In this document: positions 56,933 to 64,000 of the stretch, in pieces
Layout of the letters: each line of letters begins with the position of its first letter
Position numbering within the stretch: position 1 is the stretch's first letter
NCBI GenBank assembly: GCA_907163375.1
Contig: CAJQUW010011037.1
Coordinates: 186,001-250,000, forward strand
Source: Prostheceraeus crozeri
Lineage: Eukaryota > Platyhelminthes > Polycladida > Euryleptidae
Direction: 5' to 3'
Length of the DNA stretch: 64,000 nucleotides
Made by a program: the position numbers and the translations under genes
The notes under the pieces: model-generated
The model's database searches: none
The model's input: only the letters and a program-made list of their open reading frames with translations
What the model was told of the DNA's origin: nothing

Positions 56933-58789
56933 TATAAATGTGGCATTTTGTGAAAATAAGTCATTGCACTGGCGTAGCGTGTATAGTATTCACTGAATAC
57001 CTATGCATTTTGTGTAAAGTTTTTCATGATAATTAGTCAACTGTTTTACGGCTTAGTAATTCGGTTTGATTCCAAAATAGCTACTGTAATAACGAACAAT
57101 ATCAATCAGTGTTAATTTTGGTTCCACTTTTTGCTTCTAGGACGTCTCCTCTAACATTTAGCAGCAATAACACTTATATTAGGTGCGTTCGTCGCTTGTA
57201 CTATCAGCTTCAGTACTACAAGCATGAGGCTACTATTCAACCTGTTGGGCTGAATACCATTGTTGGGATAGAGAATGTGGGGCAATTGGGCAGCCGCTGT
57301 TTTTGCCATCATTCGTGTAATCATGGAATCATACGCAGTTAAACAGAGACAAATGCAGAACCGCTGAGGATGCTTTATCATATCCACTATTCAACTAAGG
57401 AATTTGAATAGTGTTGCTGAAATAGGGCAACTTTCAGTTGATTCAGATACACTTTGATAACTTTTGGAGTGAAATTTCAGATCGTTTGGAGTGCTTGAAA
57501 ACATAGTAATTGAAAAAATCTGCTTATCGAACTTTCATCAAAACAAAATTTCTGTGATTTTGATGAATTTTGTAAAATGAATTAGCTTTGTTGTGATCTA
57601 CGTTTGTATGTGTTCAATGTTTGGATTGTAATTATGGAATTCTTCATAAGCAAGCTATCATTTAATTTTTTTTCAATTTGTTGATGTGTATTGTTCTGAT
57701 ATGTGCATGCATATAGCGGGCCTACATCAATACAAAATGTATGCGGAGATAATTGTGAATTTGCGAACATAAATCATTGTCATCTATCATCCCATAAACA
57801 TCGAATAGAGAATTGGAACTTCAATTGCTATGTAAATAAACTTACTTCTTCTTGATGATATTTTAGTGGCGCATTTAAGCGGTGTGTTGTCTCTTGCGAT
57901 GACTGCGAGACTTGCGAGATTGCAGAACAATAATCTTGTCCTTAAGTAGGGGGGTAGATAGATAGAAATTTCCTTAAAAATAGGAGAGAGCAGTAGATAG
58001 AAAATGTCTGTACTGAGCACGTTTTACGGGCTATAGAGATATTTGAAATCCTTGAGGGAGATCATCTATAAGAGCCCTTCGATATCTTTGAACATAGAAC
58101 GTATGAAGTCATAGAAATCCCCAGCAGCATTATAGATAGCTCATTCATTTCTTTGTAGAAATCGAAAGGATGGAGTTCATTATTCATACATCTCCTCGCT
58201 TTCTGTCATACAATAGAATCCATGGATACAGATCCATTTCTATGGTCCATCTACTTACATGTAGAAATCAACAGCGTCATAGATAGTCCATCTACTTCTA
58301 TGAATGATTCATCGCTTCATTCGTGCTACCTGCAAAGTCACAATGCCCTTACTCAACTTTCTCGAAACGAGTTGAGATGGAAAACATATTCGGAACAATT
58401 GCGAGCATTCTGTTGCACCATTGTCAACCGGAGAACAAAGACACAGCAGCTGCCACTCCCCAATAGACATGCGCGCTGTGCTGCATGTCCTACACGAATT
58501 GAGTGTATTTGGGAAGATTTGAACATGAATTGATCAACTGAAATAATCTTCGCAACCGGTTTGTCTCCCTGCATGATAGCTGGTGACGTTTTCAGTATTT
58601 AGAATCGAAACGAAGAAAATTAAATTTCCTCTTGAAAGAAATTGCTTGTGGAGAACTTGTTATTGGTAATTGCACTATTAACCGATCAATGAGAGAGCTG
58701 TCCGAGATGATGTCTGTCATCATCAAACTTTCATCCTCAGCGGAACAAGTTCTAGACAGATCCATAGAGAAATATCTGATAATGGTAGG
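56933..58789. other. No recognisable gene
   Basis: A 103-codon plus frame (58222-58533) ends with several cysteines (FCCTIV, ARCAACP) but fits no family I know. Otherwise nothing recognised. Confidence 0.45.
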
Positions 58790-59729
58790 AAGGTAGTGGA
58801 CATCTGCGGGCAGGCGGTGGACAACCGGCGGAACGCGGTGGACTATCTGTGGGAAGGCGGTGGAAAGAAGACGTCGGGAAGGCGGTGGACAACCGGCGGA
58901 ACGCGGTGGACTATCTGTGGGAACGCGGTGGACTATCTGTGGGAAGGCGGTGGACTATCTACGGGAAGGTGGTGGACTATCTGCGGGAAGGCGGTGGACA
59001 GACGTCGGGAAGGCGGTGGACAGACGTCGGGAAGGCGGTGAACTATCTGCGGAAAGGCGGTGGACTATCAGCGGGAAGGCGGTGGACAGCAGGCGGGAAG
59101 GCGGTGGAGGCGTGTAGCAGGCGGGAAGGCGTGTAGCCGGCGGGAAGGCGGTGGACACTCTGCGGAAAGGCGGTGGACAGACGTCGGGAAGGCGGTGAAC
59201 TATCTGCGGAAAGGCGGTGGACTATCAGCGGGAAGGCGGTGGACAGCAGGCGGTGGAGGCGTGTAGCAGGCGGGAAGGCGGTGGACACTCTGCGGAAAGG
59301 CGGTGGACACTCTGCGGGAAGGCGGTGAACTATCTGCGGAAAGGCGGTGGACTATCAGCGGGAAGGCGGTGGACAGCAGGCGGTGGAGGCGTGTAGCAGG
59401 CGGGAAGGCGGTGGACACTCTGCGGAAAGGCGGTGGACACTCTGCGGGAAGGCGGTGAACTATCTGCGGAAAGGCGGTGGACTATCAGCGGGAAGGCGGT
59501 GGACAGCAGGCGGGAAGGCGGTGGAGGCGTGTAGCAGGCGGGAAGGCGTGTAGCCGGCGGGAAGGCGGTGGACACTCTGCGGAAAGGCGGTGGACTATCT
59601 GTGGGAAGGCGGTGAACTATCTACGGAAAGGCGGTGGACTATCAGCGGGATGGCGGTGGATAGCAGGCGGGAAGGCGGTGGACAACCGGCGGGAAGGCGT
59701 GTAACCGGCGGGAAGGCGTTGACAACCTG
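58790..59729 (+). repeat. GC-rich minisatellite of 22-base units
   Basis: About 940 bases of a unit GGCGGTGGAC(N)3-5CTGCGGGAA and variants (ACAACCGGC, TATCAGC, AGCAGGC, GTGTAGC). From about 59040 the variants repeat as a longer unit of roughly 130-160 bases, four to five times. Strongly G-rich on the plus strand inside AT-rich DNA. Because 22 is not a multiple of three and stops are rare, all frames appear open; none is a gene. Confidence 0.96.
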
Positions 59730-60521
59730 CAGTTGTGCTAGTCACAGAATCCTTGAAAGACAACAATAGCTGCATAATGTAGTCGATCAAAAGGCAGCAA
59801 ATTAGAGTCAATTATTCGGCGGCAAATATACTAATTGCTGCTATTCGAATTCAGGACCGCTGATAATTGACGTCTTATCACATAATTCGCAGTATATTGA
59901 ATTGAACATAAAAATTACTATTCTCGGAACACAACCTGCACATCTGTATCATTTTATCATCCTGTTCTGCTGTTCTGATATCAGGAATTCTGTTGTAGAG
60001 ATAACAGATCCCCATCGTGATGATCAACTAATAAATCAACATTTATCTGTTCGGCCAGAAAATTTGGGAAACGCCTCAGGGATTCAGGAAGATGTGCTTC
60101 ATCAAGAGATATTTCATGTCTAAAATTGTTATCGCTAAATGATGCGGTTGATTTATATTTCACATTTCATGAAAATTATGACAAAGTTTTATTCAATTTA
60201 AATCAGATAGAACAATGACAATGTAATGATCTATCCCGATCTTTCTGAACCTTATCACGGCATGAAGGCTGCATCAAGGTCTGATCTTAACCGACAACCT
60301 TACAAAAATCGTCGATAACTTTGTACGTGTTTCCATCTTAATACTCCGCCTGTTTCGAGCCCGAAACTTAAGTTAAAGAGAAAATGACGAACTTCAGATT
60401 TCAGCAGTTGGTCATTGTTCGATGTCTATGATTTTATGTTTTCAACCCGCAGCTGTGCGGACATCAATTACATAGCGAGCGCACAGCAGAGGCTTAAACA
60501 TTCGCAAAATTTTTGATTGCA
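59730..60521. other. No recognisable gene
   Basis: No feature recognised. Confidence 0.45.
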
Positions 60522-61293
60522 TTTTTGGCTAAAATGAAATTTTGTATATTTTCTCTCATTAAACGAAAAGTACAAAGACCAGAGTCATAATTTTAGACAT
60601 GGAATGTCTTCAGGTCATTTGGTATGATGTGCATGTGTTTTCATCATCCATCTAATCGGCAATGTATGTGAGAATGCGGTTGAATGTGGATAAAGTTGCT
60701 CAAAATGTTTGTATGCCGACACTAAGAGGATCGCCAAATCTAAACGTGTTTAGTTTTGTAGACAGGGGTGCATGAAGATGTATGGGAAATGACATGAAGA
60801 CATTCCATGACAAAAATTGCGACTCTAGGCTTACTACTTTTCGTTTTCTCAGAGAAAACATAGAAAATTTCATTTTAGCCAAAAACTGCAATCTGCGTCC
60901 CATTGGATTTACATGTGTTTTTCTTTGATTTTCTCCGACAAGAAGAGGTACTAACTAGAACTCGACAGACGCACCGATTTATAGTAGGAACATGGTGTAC
61001 GTCATTTTGTGAAATTCTCATTTTCGGCCATCGTTCCCTGCAGAAACTCGTGCTGGCTGCCGGACTATGAGGTGTACATCAGTCTGTGAAAGTCTCATTG
61101 TCGGCCTCGTTCCCTGCACAAACTCGTGTTGGCTGCCGGACTATGAGGTGTACATCATTCTGTGAAAGTCTCATTCTCGGCCTCGTTCCCTGCAGAAACT
61201 CGTGCTGGCTGCCGGACTATGAGGTGTACATCATTCCGTGAAAGTCTCATTGTCGGCCTCGTTCCTTGCAGAAACTCGTTCTGGCTGCCGGAC
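60522..61293. mobile_element. Foldback MITE, family F copy 4, left end missing
   Basis: Matches copy 1 (8412-9129) from its inner left arm (TTTTTGGCTAAAATGAAATT) through CATGGAATGTCTTCAGGTCA, the centre, and the full right arm to CTGGCTGCCGGAC. The left terminal about 170 bases are absent. The right terminus is present four times in tandem (next entry). Confidence 0.85.
60990..61293 (+). repeat. Four tandem copies of a MITE terminus, 76-base period
   Basis: The terminal CTGCCGGACTA recurs at 61057, 61133, 61209 and 61285, exactly 76 bases apart. Each unit runs from TGAGGTGTACATCA.T through TCGGCCTCGTTCCCTGCA to the terminus. Near-identical copies show a recent amplification. Confidence 0.95.
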
Positions 61294-61624
61294 TATACTA
61301 CACAGCAAGGCATTTATTGCATCCAACCATTCGCGAAAACAGTAAATTTTTAAAATGCTCTTATGAATACGACATCATTCACTCCTATCTAATATCAATG
61401 CAGTTACTGTTTAAGTTCTACGGAAACATTTCTATACAAAACATCATAATCATTACTCACTAAGTGTAAAGAGCGTTCGTTCTCTAATAAATATTACTCA
61501 CAGTCACTGCATCAATAACTTGAAGCACTCAGTACATGCAAATATTTATTCACATTTGTTTTATATAATATACATGTACCGCTAGAAGATAGATGTCTAT
61601 GATGCAGCATCTCTGTGACTTCCA
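61294..61624. other. No recognisable gene
   Basis: No feature recognised. Confidence 0.4.
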
Positions 61625-61755
61625 TGTCAATTTCAGATTTCTCCAATAGAATTTCAGATATCTATCAGAGACTCAACTTTGAAGATATCTGAAATCTATC
61701 TGGAAATGTCTGAAATTCATTTGGAAAGATTTGAAATAGACATAGAAAAGGTGCA
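61625..61755. repeat. AGATCTGAAAT foldback repeat, copy 2
   Basis: Matches 34800-34965, including TGAAATTCATTTGGAAAGAT and AGACATAGAAAAGGTGCAG, with the same inverted ATTTCAGAT / ATCTGAAAT arms. Confidence 0.7.
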
Positions 61756-62214
61756 GAACATCGTTAGAATTTCAGATCTTCAGTTCAGTTTAACAATGAC
61801 ATTTGAGATTGACATAGAAGTTCTTATGGGAGTTTGATGATGCACGCAATGTCAGAATGATGAATTGTCTCCGTGAACATCACATTCAAGCGCTGAAACA
61901 TGTTCACTTGAATTTAACTAATTCTCTAAATTTCTATGTGTGATTTGTTGCCGACGAAGAGTGGATGTGCGACACCGCGGCGTCCTTGTGTACCACAGAA
62001 TTAGACAGGTCGTCTCTTCTTCCGTTTGACTAGAAGGGAAGCATTGGAACATGCAACGTAAATGAAATGGCACAATCTGCAGACGTAATACCATAGCAAT
62101 CGAACAATGAGCAGCCAATTCAACATTAAACGCGCCAAATTGTGCAAAGTTTCAGTGACTGTTATCAACCGGATCACACAGGAAAGAGACACAGTCGATG
62201 TCAAGTTCTACAGA
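61756..62214. other. No recognisable gene
   Basis: No feature recognised. Confidence 0.4.
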
Positions 62215-62530
62215 GAAGTTTGTGAACGTTTTTTCATGCACCTCTTAACTTTTTTAAAATGATCGGAGGGCCCAACATTATCGAGAAAACTTTTGCGCAA
62301 TGATCTGAATTCTTCGAATCTGAAGGAGTTGTGGAGATCGGAGCATTTTGAAGGAATTCAGAGCAATCCGCAAGCGACGCACGACTATTTTTCCTATCTC
62401 TATAAGGCATTAAAAATGTCTTTTTGCCCACTTATTAAGTTCCTGCATGTGCCATCTGTTTGAATCAGTTTGCACTTCTAGCAAAGTGATACGATTAAAC
62501 AATCTAATTCTGTGTTGTGTACACTCCCAG
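62215..62530 (-). repeat. Dispersed repeat W, copy 2
   Basis: Reverse-complement match to 40093-40420, about 80% by eye, covering CACAACACAGAATTAGATTG to the block AATGTTGGGCCCTCCGATCA. Confidence 0.65.
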
Positions 62531-63119
62531 AGAATTCCGTTTCGATGATTCCTCTCTTCACGTACATGCAAATCTCGAGAACAGTATTCTTATGATCGTT
62601 GTGGGCTAGAATTCCTTCCACGCTGAATGAATAAAGTAAAATCATAGGGCTTAAAGTCTTGACTTGAATAATTCATTTTTAGTCGTCAAATCCTAAGCCC
62701 ACTTGACATGCTGGCTCAAGTAATCTAAATCCGAGCTGACAAAGGCTGGTATGCAGCAGGTGAACAGATCGTCCCGAATAAAGCCTTGTGTGCGAATCTA
62801 CAGTTATCAACTTCTGTCAAAATCTTCAAGTAGAATTGATTGATTCATATCAAAATACTATCGGCAACATGTATCGGCCACAGAAAACTAACTGCTGAGG
62901 CAGCAATTGAAGCATTTTGTAACACGTCGTGGCACTCCGGTTCGCGATTTTGTCGGAGATTTTGAGATTTCTGAATTAGCGGCTGAGTTCAAATTTGAGA
63001 TTCTATTCCGGAAGATACCTTGCACGTCATGGATATATTCTGTTATAGCAGTTTCATAGAGATTTGAAAATAGAAATAGCTTTTGTCTCCGCACAGTTAT
63101 ACCAACGCAAGTGCTACTA
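62531..63119. other. No recognisable gene
   Basis: No feature recognised. Confidence 0.45.
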
Positions 63120-63192
63120 TAGAGTCAATAGAGACGTCGCGAGAGATGTCTTTGGACAAAGATATCTCTCGCGTCGTACATGTAGAGTCAAT
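63120..63192. repeat. 53-base foldback between 10-base direct repeats
   Basis: TAGAGTCAAT at 63120-63129 and 63183-63192 encloses 53 bases, most of which fold as a hairpin (CGCGAGAGATGTCTTTG against CAAAGATATCTCTCGCG with a two-base loop). It looks like a tiny insertion with a target duplication. Confidence 0.75.
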
Positions 63193-64000
63193 TACAGCTT
63201 GCTATTTCTATGACGGTGCCATAACTTTCTCACACCAATCAGCAGCTGTACTTTGCTCAAACATGTCAATTTTCTACACATACGTCCTACAAAGAGGCGG
63301 TTACATAACACAAGAAATCAATGCGATACTCATACAATAGAAATGATAGCAGGTTTGCGATATATCATTGCTAATTTACAATAGAATATGCATTGAGAAT
63401 ATATGAAATTTCTAGGTAAACACTGGCATGGAAAACTGTCTTATCAACAACTTTCCTCAAACTCCTCATCTAAAAAAGATGACTTTCTGCCTACACAATG
63501 CGCGTGTGAATTCGTCCCTTCTGAGGAGATAGGTCACCGGTGAAGCTGTGATGTAGCAAGTGCATAACGAGAAGTCGTCGCTTTGTAACGAGTGTGGTGC
63601 AGATAATGTTCCAATATGAAGAATGTTTTCAAAACACATTTGGATACATTGCTGCAAAACGTGCGTAGTGAACCTCTAGACACGAAATAATTGGATGGAG
63701 TGCGTCTTTCACACATCTTTGTCATCAAAACTTCATTTCTAGTTATTGTGCTTCAATGCAATCAGTTTAATAAAACATTCACATCCCAGTCACTTCATAT
63801 ACGTGATTACAACTCATCGGAAAGTGTCTATGCATCCCTCTGAGAAGCGAAGAATCAATTACTATTATGTGGAGGTTCCCGTCAGATTAGCACGTGAGAC
63901 AGCTGCACGCACGCCGTCAATCTGACCTGCAAAATCAACATCTATCTTGGCGGGGAATTCCCCGCATCCGAAGCGAAGGGGTTGTTAAGTTACTCATACT
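63193..64000. other. No recognisable gene; GC palindrome at 63950-63965
   Basis: Only short frames. Near the window end GCGGGGAATTCCCCGC (63950-63965) is a perfect 16-base palindrome, possibly part of an element continuing past the window. Confidence 0.5.

Noticed and set aside
58796-59704. Overlapping open frames on both strands in the GC-rich array
   Set aside because: A 22-base repeat without stops keeps all frames open; the peptides only restate the repeat.
61162-61353. Frame with repeated SFRESL..GLVPCR
   Set aside because: Translation of the 76-base tandem MITE ends.

Overview
This is nuclear DNA of an animal, AT-rich and almost entirely made of dead or dying transposable elements. 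The repertoire points to an invertebrate: RTE-type and jockey/CR1-like LINEs, a Penelope-like fragment, Helitron, piggyBac, PIF/Harbinger, Tc1 and DD41D mariner, several hAT types, tRNA-derived SINEs and long foldback MITEs. The phylum cannot be read from the window. No operon, bacterial gene, CRISPR array, rRNA or true tRNA gene was seen, and no retrovirus or LTR element was recognised. Convincing host genes are nearly absent: the best case is one possible last coding exon (51343-51476, minus).

Layout. 1-8.4 kb holds a Penelope-like remnant, two LINE 3' ends and a rearranged SINE. 8.4-18.3 kb holds a foldback MITE, a Helitron 3' end, a piggyBac transposase split by a CTG-target element that itself carries a hAT MITE, an element with long inverted ends, a purine tract and a second foldback. 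19-26.4 kb is stacked insertions of one hAT-type MITE family (called H here), each checked by target-site duplications. 26.4-27.5 kb is a palindromic AT satellite. 30.5-33.5 kb is an almost complete PIF/Harbinger element. 33.9-39.3 kb is a four-level nest: LINE, hAT, mariner, LINE. 41.3-43.8 kb is a LINE whose 3' UTR took a Tc1 element. 43.9-64 kb has CG-rich MITEs, a SINE, three tandem arrays, two more foldback MITEs (one with its end amplified in tandem) and long stretches without recognisable features.

How the parts relate. Intact 8-bp, 3-bp or TA duplications allow the relative order of many insertions to be read directly. Four MITE families occur in two or more copies: H (8-bp target, ends CATAGAGT), F (TA target, ends GTCCGG), C (ends CACTAGGTGA) and CTG-target Harbinger-like elements, for which the window also carries a plausible autonomous relative. 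Names H, F, C, Z and W are labels for this window only. All family calls rest on reading motifs and aligning by eye; no database search was run.
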